The notes beneath the pieces are model-generated. The model was not told the origin of the DNA. It did no database searches and saw nothing but the letters and a program-made list of their open reading frames with translations. Shown piece by piece: positions 17,291 to 26,108 of a stretch of 64,000 bases of DNA (position 1 is the first letter of the stretch; each line of letters begins with the position of its first letter). Origin of the DNA: Halomonas caseinilytica. GTDB taxonomy: Bacteria > Pseudomonadota > Gammaproteobacteria > Pseudomonadales > Halomonadaceae. The position numbers were made by a program, and so were the translations under genes. Location of the stretch: positions 32,114 to 96,113 of the forward strand of contig NZ_BDEP01000008.1 in the NCBI RefSeq assembly GCF_001662305.1, in the 5' to 3' direction.

Positions 17291-18310
17291 TCAGGCGCCG
17301 CGAGTGGCGGTGTAGAGTGTGTAGATCGACTGGCTCGCCGTCATCAGCAGGCGATTGCGATCTTCTCCCGTGAAGCAGACATTGGCGCAGATCTCGGGGA
17401 GCAGGACGCGCCCGATCAGGGTGCCCTCCGGGGTGAAGACGCTGACACCATCGATGCCTTCACCACCGGAGGTGCCCACCCAGAGATTGCCATCCGCGTC
17501 GCAGGTCAGGCCGTCGTATCCTTCCTCGCGGCTTTCGACGAGGCGCTGCGGGTTCTGCAGGGCCTTGCCGTCCTCGGCGAGGGTGAAGCGCGTGATGGTG
17601 GCCGGCTGGTCCGGATGGTGGGAAGGCGCGGTATCGGTAATGTACAGGCTGCGGCCATCCGGCCCGAGGGCGATGCCGTTGGGCTTGTACAGTTCGGTGG
17701 TCAGCACCCGGGGCTCGTCCATGCCGTCTTCCCAGTAATAGACCGCCGTGTCTAGTTGTAGCTCTCGGCGTTGCCCCTCATAGTCGACATGGGCGCCATA
17801 GCCCGGATCGGTGAAGATCAGGCCCCCGTTGTCCAGAGCGATGACATCGTTGGGGGCATTGAGCGGCTTGCCATCATGGCGCTCGGCCAGCACGCTCATG
17901 CTGCCGTCCCATTCGTAGCGAACGACGCGGGCGGGGGAGTGCTCGCAGGCGATCAGCCGGCCCCGGTTATCGAAGGTGTTGCCGTTCGAATGGCCAACCT
18001 TGTGTCGCAGCACCGAGACCTCGCCGGTGACTTCATCCCAGCGCATCTGCCGTGCCCGGGGAATGTCGCTGAAGACGGCATAGCGACCCACGGCGTTCCA
18101 GGCCGGGCCCTCGAGCCACAGGCCGCCTGTCCATTGGCGTTCCAGGGGGGTATTGAACAGCATGTAACGCTCGAAGCGTTCGTCGATGACCTGCCAGGTG
18201 GCGTCCGGGTAACGCGATGGCGCCGTGTTGCCGGCCAGCAGGCCAGGCGCGGCCACGGCCGCTCCGAGAGCCACGGAAGCGGTGAGAAACTGGCGTCGTT
18301 CCAGGGTCAT
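17291..18310 (-). CDS. Tat-exported SMP-30/gluconolactonase-type beta-propeller protein
   Basis: A 339-residue protein from the ATG at 18310. The N-terminus TLERRQFLTASVALG has the twin-arginine motif ERRQFL and then an alanine-rich hydrophobic stretch, so it should be exported folded. The rest matches the SMP-30/gluconolactonase/LRE fold: NGNTFDNRGRLIACEHS, APNDVIALDNGGLIFTDPGYG, PNGIALGPDGRSLYITDT and DGLTCDADGNLWVGTSGG carry the metal-binding Glu, Asn and Asp positions of six-bladed lactonases. Its promoter region holds a hydroxyproline-type palindrome at 18394. It may hydrolyse a sugar or other lactone in the periplasm; the substrate is unknown. Confidence 0.8.
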   Translation of the reverse strand: MTLERRQFLTASVALGAAVAAPGLLAGNTAPSRYPDATWQVIDERFERYMLFNTPLERQWTGGLWLEGPAWNAVGRYAVFSDIPRARQMRWDEVTGEVSVLRHKVGHSNGNTFDNRGRLIACEHSPARVVRYEWDGSMSVLAERHDGKPLNAPNDVIALDNGGLIFTDPGYGAHVDYEGQRRELQLDTAVYYWEDGMDEPRVLTTELYKPNGIALGPDGRSLYITDTAPSHHPDQPATITRFTLAEDGKALQNPQRLVESREEGYDGLTCDADGNLWVGTSGGEGIDGVSVFTPEGTLIGRVLLPEICANVCFTGEDRNRLLMTASQSIYTLYTATRGA

Positions 18311-18393
18311 GAAGGTGTCCTTGTCGTTATCGAGTGAATGGACCTGCAGGCGCGGATGGCCCGTGCTGTCAGCGTATGTGGTGTCATCGATTT

Positions 18394-18406
18394 TGTATGT
18401 TATACA
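18394..18406. promoter_or_regulatory. GntR-type operator TGTAT-N3-ATACA
   Basis: TGTAT and ATACA are perfect arms around GTT. The site lies between the divergent SMP-30 and methyltransferase genes. The same motif occurs at 20448, 25896 and 26033 around the hydroxyproline genes, which suggests control by the GntR protein encoded at 25182-25865. Confidence 0.6.
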
Positions 18407-18475
18407 TTTTGGCGATATGCCGTCGTTCACTGCCGGAGGAGGCGTTTTCGTGCCGTAGGCCGAGAGAGCGGCAGC

Positions 18476-19429
18476 ATGGGAGAGCAAGCGCGAATGACCA
18501 ATGATGACTCCGGAGCAGAGAAACGCGACGGGAGCGGCCAGGCGGGCATGCTTGGGGATGCCGAACGGTTGGCTCGGCACTATGCCGGCGCTGGTGGCAT
18601 AAAGGGGGCGAATCGCGAAACGCTACTCGACGGGTTGCGTCGCGCCTTCGTTGCCAGCGGACGGAACCCGGATCGTCTGACCCTTGATGACATTGCCGGC
18701 ATCGACCAGCTGCATCTAGGCGGGCGGCGTGCCAGTCGCGCGCTGGCCCGGCTTGGCGAATTCTCTCCGGGCGTTCGCGTGCTGGATGTGGGATGCGGAA
18801 CTGGCGGGGCCAGCCGGTTGCTGGCTGCGGAGCACGGTGTCGAGGTGGTCGGCATCGATATCACCGCGCCTTTTGTCGAGGTGGCGAGATGGCTGAGCCG
18901 GGCCACGGGGCTGGCGGCGCACACACGGTTCTGTTGTGCCGATGCCGCCCTGGTACCATTACCGGATGCTTGCGTGGATGTCGTCTGGTGCCAGCACGCG
19001 TTGATGAACATGCCGGATACGGAGGCGGTTCTGAAGGAATGGCGCCGCCTGCTGGTGCCGGGAGGCCGGGTGCTGTTGCATGAGGTCGTCGCCGGCGAAA
19101 ATCCCGCCGAGCTGATGCTGCCGGTGCCCTGGGCCAGGGAGCGCTCGACGAGCCACCTGCAGACGCCAAGGATGCTGGAACGGCGACTGGCAACGGCCGG
19201 TTTCCGGCCGCTCGAGGTGGCCGATGTCACCGCTGAGGCACTGGCCTGGCGTCGCAGGCACGATCGTCAGGCGACACGCCGCCAGGCATCGGCCGTACTG
19301 CCCGGGCCAGTCGAGCTCTTCGGTGACAGCTTCGATGAGATGGGGCGCAACCTGCTCGCCAACCTGGCCGATGACAGGGTGCGCATCATCGAGGGCGCCT
19401 GGGGCTGGCAGGGAGACGAACGGGCGTGA
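18476..19429 (+). CDS. class I SAM-dependent methyltransferase
   Basis: About 317 residues. Motif I is LDVGCGTGGASRLLA near residue 107, followed by VVGIDIT, then ADAALVPLPDACVDVVWCQHALMNMPD and the post-motif LVPGGRVLLHEV, as in UbiE- and sarcosine-type methyltransferases. The start is uncertain: ATGs at 18476 and 18494 both have weak ribosome sites. It ends four bases before the convergent hydroxyproline epimerase and shares its upstream operator with the SMP-30 gene. The substrate cannot be deduced; a role with hydroxyproline or its betaine is only a thought. Confidence 0.72.
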   Translation: MGEQARMTNDDSGAEKRDGSGQAGMLGDAERLARHYAGAGGIKGANRETLLDGLRRAFVASGRNPDRLTLDDIAGIDQLHLGGRRASRALARLGEFSPGVRVLDVGCGTGGASRLLAAEHGVEVVGIDITAPFVEVARWLSRATGLAAHTRFCCADAALVPLPDACVDVVWCQHALMNMPDTEAVLKEWRRLLVPGGRVLLHEVVAGENPAELMLPVPWARERSTSHLQTPRMLERRLATAGFRPLEVADVTAEALAWRRRHDRQATRRQASAVLPGPVELFGDSFDEMGRNLLANLADDRVRIIEGAWGWQGDERA

Positions 19430-19433
19430 TGTG

Positions 19434-20372
19434 TCAGCCGGGGTGCCCGATTCCCCAGGCGAAGGGATCCGCTTCGTCGATGGTCAGCGTGGCCTCGGCG
19501 CTGATATGGGCCCTGCCGCGAAGGTAAGGACGAATCCGCTCGCCTTCCGGCTCGTAATGCGCCTCGAACTCGCTGCCGGTGATGCTGGCCTGACGCCAGA
19601 CTTGACCGGGGGACAGCTTGCCGTCGGCCGCCAGGCAAGCCAGCTTGGCGCTGGTGCCGGTGCCGCAGGGCGAACGATCATAAGCCTTGCCGGGGCAGAG
19701 CACGAAGTTGCGGCTGTCGGCGTCCGGGTCCTCGGCGAACAGCTCGATATGATCGATCTCTCCACCATCCTCGCCGGTGACGCCCTGTGCCTCCAGCGCC
19801 TGGCGAATCGCCCAGGTGAAGTCAGTCAAGGCGTCGACGTTGTCCAGTGCGAGGCGTTGCCCATGATCGCTGACCAGGAAGAACCAGTTGCCGCCCCAGG
19901 CGATGTCGCCATGGAGGCGGCCATGGCCGGCCACATCTAGGGGGACCGCCCGCCGATAGCGATAGGCCGGCACATTGCGCACGGTCACGCTGCCGTCTTC
20001 GTGGAGCCGTGCCTCGATGGGGCCGACCGGCGTGTCAATGCGGTGCAGGCCGGGTAACAGCCGACCGTGATGGGCCAGGGAGGCGACCAAGCCGATGGTG
20101 CCGTGGCCGCACATGCCCAGATAACCGCTGTTGTTGAAGAAGATGACCCCACAGGTGGCCCCGGGGGTATCCGGCTCGCAGAGCAGGGCGCCGACCAGGA
20201 CGTCATGGCCCCGCGGTTCCAGCATGCAGGCGGTGCGCCAGCGATCATGCTCGCCGCGCAGCCGCTCGAGCTTTTCTTGCAAGTTGCCTGAACCGAGGTC
20301 GGGGAAGCCCTCCAGCACGAGCCGGGTGGGTTCTCCACCGGTATGGGAATCGATCACCTGGATGCGCTTCAT
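19434..20372 (-). CDS. 4-hydroxyproline 2-epimerase
   Basis: A 312-residue proline-racemase-family enzyme. Both catalytic cysteines are present: C88 in MCGHGTIG and C236 in PCGTGTSAK. The pair separates epimerases from trans-3-hydroxyproline dehydratases, in which the first cysteine is replaced. It converts trans-4-hydroxy-L-proline to cis-4-hydroxy-D-proline. The ATG at 20372 follows GAGAGGACG. The FAD oxidase gene diverges from it across a palindrome, and genes for the two later steps lie at 26109-28674, so 4-hydroxyproline is a better substrate guess than proline. Confidence 0.9.
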   Translation of the reverse strand: MKRIQVIDSHTGGEPTRLVLEGFPDLGSGNLQEKLERLRGEHDRWRTACMLEPRGHDVLVGALLCEPDTPGATCGVIFFNNSGYLGMCGHGTIGLVASLAHHGRLLPGLHRIDTPVGPIEARLHEDGSVTVRNVPAYRYRRAVPLDVAGHGRLHGDIAWGGNWFFLVSDHGQRLALDNVDALTDFTWAIRQALEAQGVTGEDGGEIDHIELFAEDPDADSRNFVLCPGKAYDRSPCGTGTSAKLACLAADGKLSPGQVWRQASITGSEFEAHYEPEGERIRPYLRGRAHISAEATLTIDEADPFAWGIGHPG

Positions 20373-20447
20373 GCATCGTCCTCTCATTGTGTATTGGGTG
20401 ATGGTCGCGGACTGATTCGGGTCGGCCATGCTTGCCAAGATAGATTA

Positions 20448-20460
20448 TATATTTTATACA
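20448..20460. promoter_or_regulatory. GntR-type operator in the divergent epimerase/oxidase promoter
   Basis: TATAT-TTT-ATACA differs from TGTAT-N3-ATACA at one position. It sits in an AT-rich patch between the divergent epimerase and FAD oxidase genes, where one bound regulator could control both. Confidence 0.6.
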
Positions 20461-20493
20461 TTCAACGGAAAGCACCTCAGGCGAGCAACGATC

Positions 20494-21822
20494 ATGACCC
20501 AGGCGAGTCCCGATCCGAAGGCTTCCCCGCAAGCCCGACCCATGGTGGGTACCGGCTTTGATGATGCCGATATCGTGGTAGTCGGTGCCGGTGTGGTCGG
20601 TACGGCCTGCGCCTTGGCACTGGCACGCCAGGGCCTTCGGGTACGGGTGCTGGACAGCGATGCGCCGGGCATGGGGGCGTCCTTCGGCAACGCCGGCCAC
20701 CTAGCCACCGAGCAGGTCTTTCCCATTGCCGATGCTTCTCTGCTGAAGCGTATTCCCGGCATGCTGATGGATCCACTCGGGCCGCTACGGCTGGACTGGC
20801 GATATTTGCCGAAGGCAGCGCCCTGGCTGATGCGACTGCTGTGGAATCTGCGCTCGTCTCCCTACCAGCGAAGCGTGTCAGGCATTCGGGCGCTCAACGA
20901 AGTGAGCCTGGCGGCCTGGCAGGAACTGCTGGCGTCCATCGGGCGTTCCGACCTGCTCTGTGGTCAGGGCTCTTTGCTGGTCCACGAGAAGGCCGAGACG
21001 GCGGATGCCTTGGCGGCATCGGCGACACGTTTCGCGGCGCATGGCGTCTCGCTGGAACGGCTGGACGGCGAGGAAGTCCGTCGCCGGGCGCCTGGACTGT
21101 CGGAGCGCATCCGTGGAGGCCTGTTCTTCCCCGATACCGGCCATGTGATCGATCCCCTCCAGGTGGTGAAGGAGCTGGTGAGGGCTGCCGAGGCCGCCGG
21201 GGTGCGGTTCTCCCGAGCCGCCGTGCAAGGCGGATGGGCCGATGCAGGTGGAGTTCGTCTGGAGACGAACCAGGGCCGATTGTCGGTGCCGAGGGTGCTG
21301 GTCGCCGCCGGCGCCCATTCGGCCTCGCTGGTCGCTGCGCTGACCGGGGTTCGGGTGCCGCTGGACACCGAGCGTGGCTATCACCTGATGCTGCCCCGGG
21401 AAGTCGAGCGGCTCTCCATGGCGGTCACCTCCCTGGAGCGGCGTTTCATCATGACGCCCATGGCCGAGGGGCTGCGACTGGCCGGTACCGTGGAGTTCGC
21501 CGGCCTCGAACGTCCTCCACGGATGGAACGCGCCTGGCAGCTTCGAGAGCTGGCGCGGGGGATGTTTGCCCGCCCCCTGGACGAGACGAATGCGACCCCC
21601 TGGATGGGCTTTCGCCCTTCCTTGCCGGATTCGCTGCCGGTCATCGATCGGGCCGGCCCGGAAGGGCGGGTCTGGCTGGCCTTCGGGCACCACCATCTCG
21701 GGCTGACCCAGGCTGCCATCACGGCCCGCCTGGTCAGCCAGTTCATCTCTCCCGAAAGGGAACCCACGAAAACGGCATTGCCGTCGCTGGCCCCCTACCG
21801 GCTGGCGCGTTTTGCCCGATAG
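20494..21822 (+). CDS. FAD-dependent D-amino-acid (cis-4-hydroxy-D-proline) oxidase/dehydrogenase
   Basis: A 442-residue DAO/DadA-fold flavoprotein. The dinucleotide-binding motif IVVVGAGVVGTACALALA starts near residue 28, and a C-terminal FAD contact GHHHLGLTQAAITARLV lies near 405. It would oxidise cis-4-hydroxy-D-proline to pyrroline-4-hydroxy-2-carboxylate, the second step of the pathway. The ATG at 20494 has only a weak ribosome site (GGCGAGCAACG); earlier in-frame codons lie inside the operator region and are less likely. It is followed by the NhaC-type carrier 64 bases on. Confidence 0.85.
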   Translation: MTQASPDPKASPQARPMVGTGFDDADIVVVGAGVVGTACALALARQGLRVRVLDSDAPGMGASFGNAGHLATEQVFPIADASLLKRIPGMLMDPLGPLRLDWRYLPKAAPWLMRLLWNLRSSPYQRSVSGIRALNEVSLAAWQELLASIGRSDLLCGQGSLLVHEKAETADALAASATRFAAHGVSLERLDGEEVRRRAPGLSERIRGGLFFPDTGHVIDPLQVVKELVRAAEAAGVRFSRAAVQGGWADAGGVRLETNQGRLSVPRVLVAAGAHSASLVAALTGVRVPLDTERGYHLMLPREVERLSMAVTSLERRFIMTPMAEGLRLAGTVEFAGLERPPRMERAWQLRELARGMFARPLDETNATPWMGFRPSLPDSLPVIDRAGPEGRVWLAFGHHHLGLTQAAITARLVSQFISPEREPTKTALPSLAPYRLARFAR

Positions 21823-21886
21823 TCAGGCCGGCGCTGGTCGGCATCGAGTCAATACAACATTGCGACAACAACAAGCGGAGTGAGTC

Positions 21887-23320
21887 ATGAACGAGCAGCA
21901 AGCGGGGGGCCGTCTGCCTTCCTTGGGTGAAGTGGGTGCCGTGATGGTGGGCTTCATCGCCATCATGTTCCTGTTCATCAATGTCTTCGGACTGCCCATA
22001 CAACTGGCCCTGTTCACCTCATGGTTCCTGGTGATGGGACTCGGGCTGAAGCTCAAGCTTTCCTACGAGGCCATGCAGCGGGGGCTGATCGACGGCATTC
22101 ATAACGGCATGGAAGCGGTGCTGGTGCTGATCACCGTGGGAGCACTGATCGGTACCTGGATCGCCGGTGGCATCGTGCCCAGTATCATCTACTACGGATT
22201 GACGGTGATGAGCCCGCAGATCTTCCTGTGCGCGGCCTTTCTCATCTGTGCCGTCACCTCCCTGTCGACGGGTACCTCCTTCGGCACGGCAGGGACCGCC
22301 GGCGTCGCCATGATCGGCATCGGCCATAGCTTCGGCATTCCACTGCCGCTGGTGGCCGGCGCGGTGATCTCCGGCGCCTATGTGGGCGACAAGATGTCGC
22401 CGTTGTCCGATACCACCGTGATGACAGCCTCGCTGTGCCGGGTGAAGCTGGTGGATCACATCCGTTCCATGTCGCTCGTCAGCGGCCCCGCGGCGCTGAT
22501 TGCCGCCCTGCTGTTCCTGGTGGTGGGCTTCTTCTATGTCGGTGAAGATGTCGATACTCAGCGCGCCGACATGGCCATGCAGGCCCTGCAGTCGCATTTC
22601 ACCATCAACGGTTGGTTGTTGCTGCCGGCCGTCGTCGTCATCGGCCTGTTGGTCCGCCGTTATCCCGCCATCCCGGTGATCACCTTCGGTGCCGTGATGG
22701 GGATCCTCTGCGCCTGGCTGGCTCAGGGCGTGGCACCGCTCGATGCCATGCGGACCGCCTATGTCGGCAATGCCATGCAATCCGATGTGGACTTCCTCAA
22801 TACCCTGCTCAACCGGGGCGGCATCGAATCCATGCTCGGGGTCATTGCTCTGATCCTGTTCGCCCTGGGACTCGGCGGGCTGATGGAGCGCGTCGGCGTA
22901 CTGCAGACGATCAGCAACGGCTTTTTGCGCTGGGCCGACAACCCCGGTCGTCTGACGCTTTCCACCATGTTGGGGGGCTTTTTCGGCAACTTCTTCGGCG
23001 GGGCGGCCTATGTCTCCCTGATCACCGCCAGCACCATCACCGAGAAGAACTATGACAAGCAGGGCATTGATCGACGCGTGCTGTCCCGCAACGCCGAGGC
23101 CGGGGGCACCATCACCACGCCCATGGTGCCCTGGACGGACGGTGGTGTCTTCATGGCCATGACGCTGGGGGTCTCCACGCTCAGCTACCTGCCGTTCCTC
23201 TGGTACCACATGCTGGTGCTGTTGATCACTCTCTTCTACGGCTACGCCAATATCGCCATCTGGCGAACCGGCGAGGCTCAGGAAGACGACGCCACGCTGG
23301 GGGTTGCCGCGAAATCCTGA
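21887..23320 (+). CDS. NhaC-family antiporter/carrier (candidate hydroxyproline transporter)
   Basis: A 477-residue protein with about eleven to twelve membrane segments and the NhaC signature GDKMSPLSDTTVMTA near residue 170. A second conserved stretch, NAEAGGTITTPMVPW, follows near 400. Family members exchange Na+ for H+, and some (MleN) couple this to organic anions. It is 64 bases downstream of the hydroxyproline oxidase on the same strand, and no other carrier exists in this pathway's gene set, so substrate transport linked to sodium is a fair inference. A plain pH/sodium role remains possible. Confidence 0.8.
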   Translation: MNEQQAGGRLPSLGEVGAVMVGFIAIMFLFINVFGLPIQLALFTSWFLVMGLGLKLKLSYEAMQRGLIDGIHNGMEAVLVLITVGALIGTWIAGGIVPSIIYYGLTVMSPQIFLCAAFLICAVTSLSTGTSFGTAGTAGVAMIGIGHSFGIPLPLVAGAVISGAYVGDKMSPLSDTTVMTASLCRVKLVDHIRSMSLVSGPAALIAALLFLVVGFFYVGEDVDTQRADMAMQALQSHFTINGWLLLPAVVVIGLLVRRYPAIPVITFGAVMGILCAWLAQGVAPLDAMRTAYVGNAMQSDVDFLNTLLNRGGIESMLGVIALILFALGLGGLMERVGVLQTISNGFLRWADNPGRLTLSTMLGGFFGNFFGGAAYVSLITASTITEKNYDKQGIDRRVLSRNAEAGGTITTPMVPWTDGGVFMAMTLGVSTLSYLPFLWYHMLVLLITLFYGYANIAIWRTGEAQEDDATLGVAAKS

Positions 23321-23336
23321 GCGGCGCTCCCTCACT

Positions 23337-23364
23337 GGCCATGTCGGGTTGGCTCGGCATGGCC
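23337..23364 (+). terminator. probable terminator-like hairpin after the NhaC gene
   Basis: GGCCATG (23337-23343) pairs with CATGGCC (23358-23364), and the stem extends inward through CG/CG with one wobble. It starts 17 bases after the NhaC stop. The following TTCCTC is only weakly U-rich, so termination may be partial. Confidence 0.45.
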
Positions 23365-23532
23365 TTCCTCAATGGCCGAGGCTACCGTGAAGAGGGCATT
23401 TCGGCTCATATTGATCATGTGAAGAGTGTCCATGAGAACGGGCCTGGCCTTCACCGTGCTTGGCTATTTATTCAGCATTTCCGTAGTGTGAAGTTGCGCA
23501 TTACCGAGAATAACCGACAAAAAGGATGAGTC

Positions 23533-25116
23533 ATGATATTTCGCATGAAGCTACGAGCGGCGATTGGCCCCGTGATGGGGAGTGTAATGCTTGCCTCGGT
23601 CGCGGCGCCGGCCGGTGCCGCCGAGGTCAGGAACGTGATCCTGATGATCGGAGACGGCATGGGACCCCAGCAGGTGGGGCTGCTGGAGACCTATGCCAAC
23701 CAGGCGCCCGACTCCATCTACGACGGCGAACCGACGGCGTTTTACCAGTTGGCCAAGGAAGGTGTCGTCGGTGTCTCCCTGACGCATCCCGAGGATGCCG
23801 TCGTCGTGGATTCCGCCTGTTCCGCCACGCAGTTGGCGAGCGGTATCTACTCCGGTAGCGAAGTGATTGGTATCGACGCCGAGGGCAATCCTGTCGAGAC
23901 GGTGCTCGAGCTGGCCAAGGCGCAGGGCAAGGCAACCGGCCTGGTCTCGGACACTCGCCTGACCCATGCCACGCCTGCCGCCTTTGCCGCCCACCAGCCC
24001 CACCGTTCGCTGGAGAACGAGATCGCCGTGGACATGCTCGAGGTGGGGCCCGACGTCATGCTCTCGGGCGGGCTGCGCCATTGGGTGCCGCAATCGGCGA
24101 GCGAAGATGCCGAGGTCACGGACCTGATGGATGGCGCTTATGAGCCGGTATCCAAGCGCCAGGACGATCGAAACCTGCTCGTGGAAGCGGCCGAAAAGGG
24201 CTATGGCCTGGCATTCAACCGCGAGCAACTCGAGGCCGATCAGAGCGACAAGCTGCTGGGCCTGTTTGCCAACTCCGGCATGGCCGATGGCATCGAGTAT
24301 CGCAATACCAAGAGTGATGCCGACCGCCTCGAGCCGTCCCTGCACGAGATGACGCAGGCCGCGCTGAACAGGCTCGAGCAGGATGAAGATGGCTTCTTCC
24401 TGATGGTCGAGGGTGGACAGATCGATTGGGCCGGGCACTCGAACGATGCCGGCACCATGCTCAACGAGATGGTCAAGTTCGAGGAAGCGGTCCAGGGCGT
24501 CTACGACTGGGCCAAAGGGCGCGACGATACCGTGATTCTGGTCACCGCGGACCATGAAACGGGCGGGTTCGGGCTCAGTTACTCATCGGCCGACCTGCCG
24601 GAACCGCAGTCGAAGTCGGGGCCTGCCTTCGCGGAGCGGGACTATGCGCCCAACTTCAACTTCGGTGACGTCGCGCTTCTCGACTCTCTCTATCAACAAA
24701 AGGCCAGCTTCTCGACCCTGCTGAGTGAATTCGGGGCGCTCGACGAAGCGCAGAGGACGCCGGCTCGTCTGATGGAAATGGTCAATGCCAACAGCGACTT
24801 CCAGATCGACGAGGCCCAGGCGGAAGCGGTCCTGGCCAACAAGCCGAACCCCTACCACGTGGAGGGGCACAGCTATCTCGACGCCGAGGAGGTGCCGGCC
24901 ATCCAGGACTTCGATGCCTTCTACCCCTATAAGGATCGGGGCGATGTGCTGGGGCGTGTCCTGGGCACCGAGCAGAATGTCGTCTGGGGCACCGGTACGC
25001 ATACCCACACCCCGGTGAATGTCTTCGCCTGGGGGCCGGCCGAGACGATTCTGCCGGTGTCCTCGATCCAGCATCATTCCGAGGTTGGCCAGTACCTCAA
25101 GACACTGGTCGAATGA
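23533..25116 (+). CDS. secreted alkaline phosphatase (PhoA fold)
   Basis: A 527-residue alkaline phosphatase. Residues 1-29 are a signal peptide ending in AGAA. Metal ligands appear in MIGDGMG (near 39), the serine nucleophile in VDSACSATQLASG, and metal-binding histidines in EGGQIDWAGHSND, TADHETGG and GTGTHTHTPV. The size, with an insert before the last motif, fits the marine Vibrio-like group. RBS AAAGGATG precedes the ATG. I found no Pho box upstream, and it lies between hydroxyproline genes, so its regulation may not follow phosphate. It releases phosphate from monoesters in the periplasm or outside. Confidence 0.88.
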   Translation: MIFRMKLRAAIGPVMGSVMLASVAAPAGAAEVRNVILMIGDGMGPQQVGLLETYANQAPDSIYDGEPTAFYQLAKEGVVGVSLTHPEDAVVVDSACSATQLASGIYSGSEVIGIDAEGNPVETVLELAKAQGKATGLVSDTRLTHATPAAFAAHQPHRSLENEIAVDMLEVGPDVMLSGGLRHWVPQSASEDAEVTDLMDGAYEPVSKRQDDRNLLVEAAEKGYGLAFNREQLEADQSDKLLGLFANSGMADGIEYRNTKSDADRLEPSLHEMTQAALNRLEQDEDGFFLMVEGGQIDWAGHSNDAGTMLNEMVKFEEAVQGVYDWAKGRDDTVILVTADHETGGFGLSYSSADLPEPQSKSGPAFAERDYAPNFNFGDVALLDSLYQQKASFSTLLSEFGALDEAQRTPARLMEMVNANSDFQIDEAQAEAVLANKPNPYHVEGHSYLDAEEVPAIQDFDAFYPYKDRGDVLGRVLGTEQNVVWGTGTHTHTPVNVFAWGPAETILPVSSIQHHSEVGQYLKTLVE

Positions 25117-25128
25117 CTCGGTACGGGC

Positions 25129-25161
25129 GGCCCTTGCTGCACGCCGGTGGCGGCAAGGGCC
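25129..25161. terminator. stem-loop between convergent alkaline phosphatase and gntR genes
   Basis: GGCCCTTGC (25129-25137) and GCAAGGGCC (25153-25161) are perfect nine-base arms around a 15-base loop. It fills the 65-base gap between two converging genes, as a bidirectional terminator would. No strong U-tract follows on either side. Confidence 0.55.
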
Positions 25162-25181
25162 ATCCCGGCGCTTGATGCCGA

Positions 25182-25865
25182 TTACAACTGGGCGGTGTCC
25201 GGTGTCTGGCTGGCCTGGACTCGCCCCTCCAGCACGGCGACGATGCCTTCGCAGGCTTCCAGGATGTGCCGCTCCAGCAACTGGCAGGCGGCATCGACCT
25301 CGCCTTGCCGGGACAACTCGAGCAGGTCGTGGTGTTCCCGTTCGGCCTTCTCGATCGCCTGGGTATAGAGCAGCTGCATGCGGATATAGCGGTCCGACTT
25401 GGTGTTGAGTTGCGACACCAGGTTCATGGCTTCGGGAAGATCGGCGGGGTGGTAGAGCGCCTCGTGGAAGGCGAAGTTGTAGTCGCTCCAGTTATCGATC
25501 TGGCTGCCGCTGTCCAGGGCGGCATCATATTCCTGGAGGATGTGTTCCGCCTTGTGGAGAGCGGCCTCGGTCATCCGCGGGATGGCCTGTCGCAGCAGGT
25601 GACCTTCCAGCAGTACCCGCAGATCGAAGAGTTCGCGGATCTTGGCCACCGAGAGCTCGGTCGTGAAGGCGCCGCGGTGCGGGTAGAACTCCACCAGGCC
25701 TTCGGCCTCCAGAGTGAGCAACGCTTCGCGTACCGGGATTCGGCTGACGTCATAGTCCGCGGCCAGGGCATCCTGGCGGAGCTGTGTGCCACCGGGAAAC
25801 TCGCCGTTCAGAATGCGGTGGCGGATGTCATCGGCAACGAATCGGGCGCGGGTCTTGTAGGCCAT
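25182..25865 (-). CDS. GntR-family (FCD) regulator, probably of hydroxyproline genes
   Basis: A 227-residue regulator. Residues 1-70 are the winged helix (HRILNGEFPGGTQLRQDALAADYDVSRIPVREALLTLEAEGLVE is the region; its core is SRIPVREAL). The C-terminal FCD domain has the metal-site histidines in NFAFHEALY and LLERHILEA. It is divergent from the DapA-family deaminase, with palindromes at 25896 and 26033 in the gap and matching ones at the other hydroxyproline promoters. GntR/FCD proteins usually repress and respond to a pathway intermediate. Control of hydroxyproline use is inferred. Confidence 0.85.
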   Translation of the reverse strand: MAYKTRARFVADDIRHRILNGEFPGGTQLRQDALAADYDVSRIPVREALLTLEAEGLVEFYPHRGAFTTELSVAKIRELFDLRVLLEGHLLRQAIPRMTEAALHKAEHILQEYDAALDSGSQIDNWSDYNFAFHEALYHPADLPEAMNLVSQLNTKSDRYIRMQLLYTQAIEKAEREHHDLLELSRQGEVDAACQLLERHILEACEGIVAVLEGRVQASQTPDTAQL

Positions 25866-25895
25866 GGTGGAGTCGGCGGCTCGAGAAGGAAGTTT

Positions 25896-26045
25896 TATAC
25901 AGTATACATGAGCCGTTGGTCATTCTGGTAAGTCGCCGTGTGGCGAGGCCGATGTCCTCCGCTTGAGGTGGGGCCTTCACGTGCTGTCGTCCTTGTTTTG
26001 AGCGACAAGGGTTCAAAAGTTGTTTTGAAGATTGTATAAAATATA
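25896..26045. promoter_or_regulatory. two GntR-type operators in the gntR/deaminase intergenic region
   Basis: One site, TATAC-AGT-ATACA, is at 25896-25908, next to the gntR start. The other, TGTAT-AAA-ATATA, is at 26033-26045, before the deaminase gene. Each keeps one perfect half of TGTAT-N3-ATACA. Their placement suggests autoregulation plus control of the deaminase-dehydrogenase pair. Confidence 0.6.
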
Positions 26046-26108
26046 AAAAGAGCGGCGAAAGCATGGCTGCCAATGCACTGGACTGACCCGAGACCCCTGG
26101 AGGGATCA

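Noticed and set aside
22019..23335. 438-codon reverse frame opposite the NhaC-type carrier
   Set aside because: Composition is His/Gln/Gly-rich as expected of an antisense GC-rich frame; the plus strand carries the conserved NhaC signature.
23365..23532. Search for a Pho box before the alkaline phosphatase gene
   Set aside because: Only scattered GTGAAG words were found, without the two spaced CTGTCAT-like half-sites.
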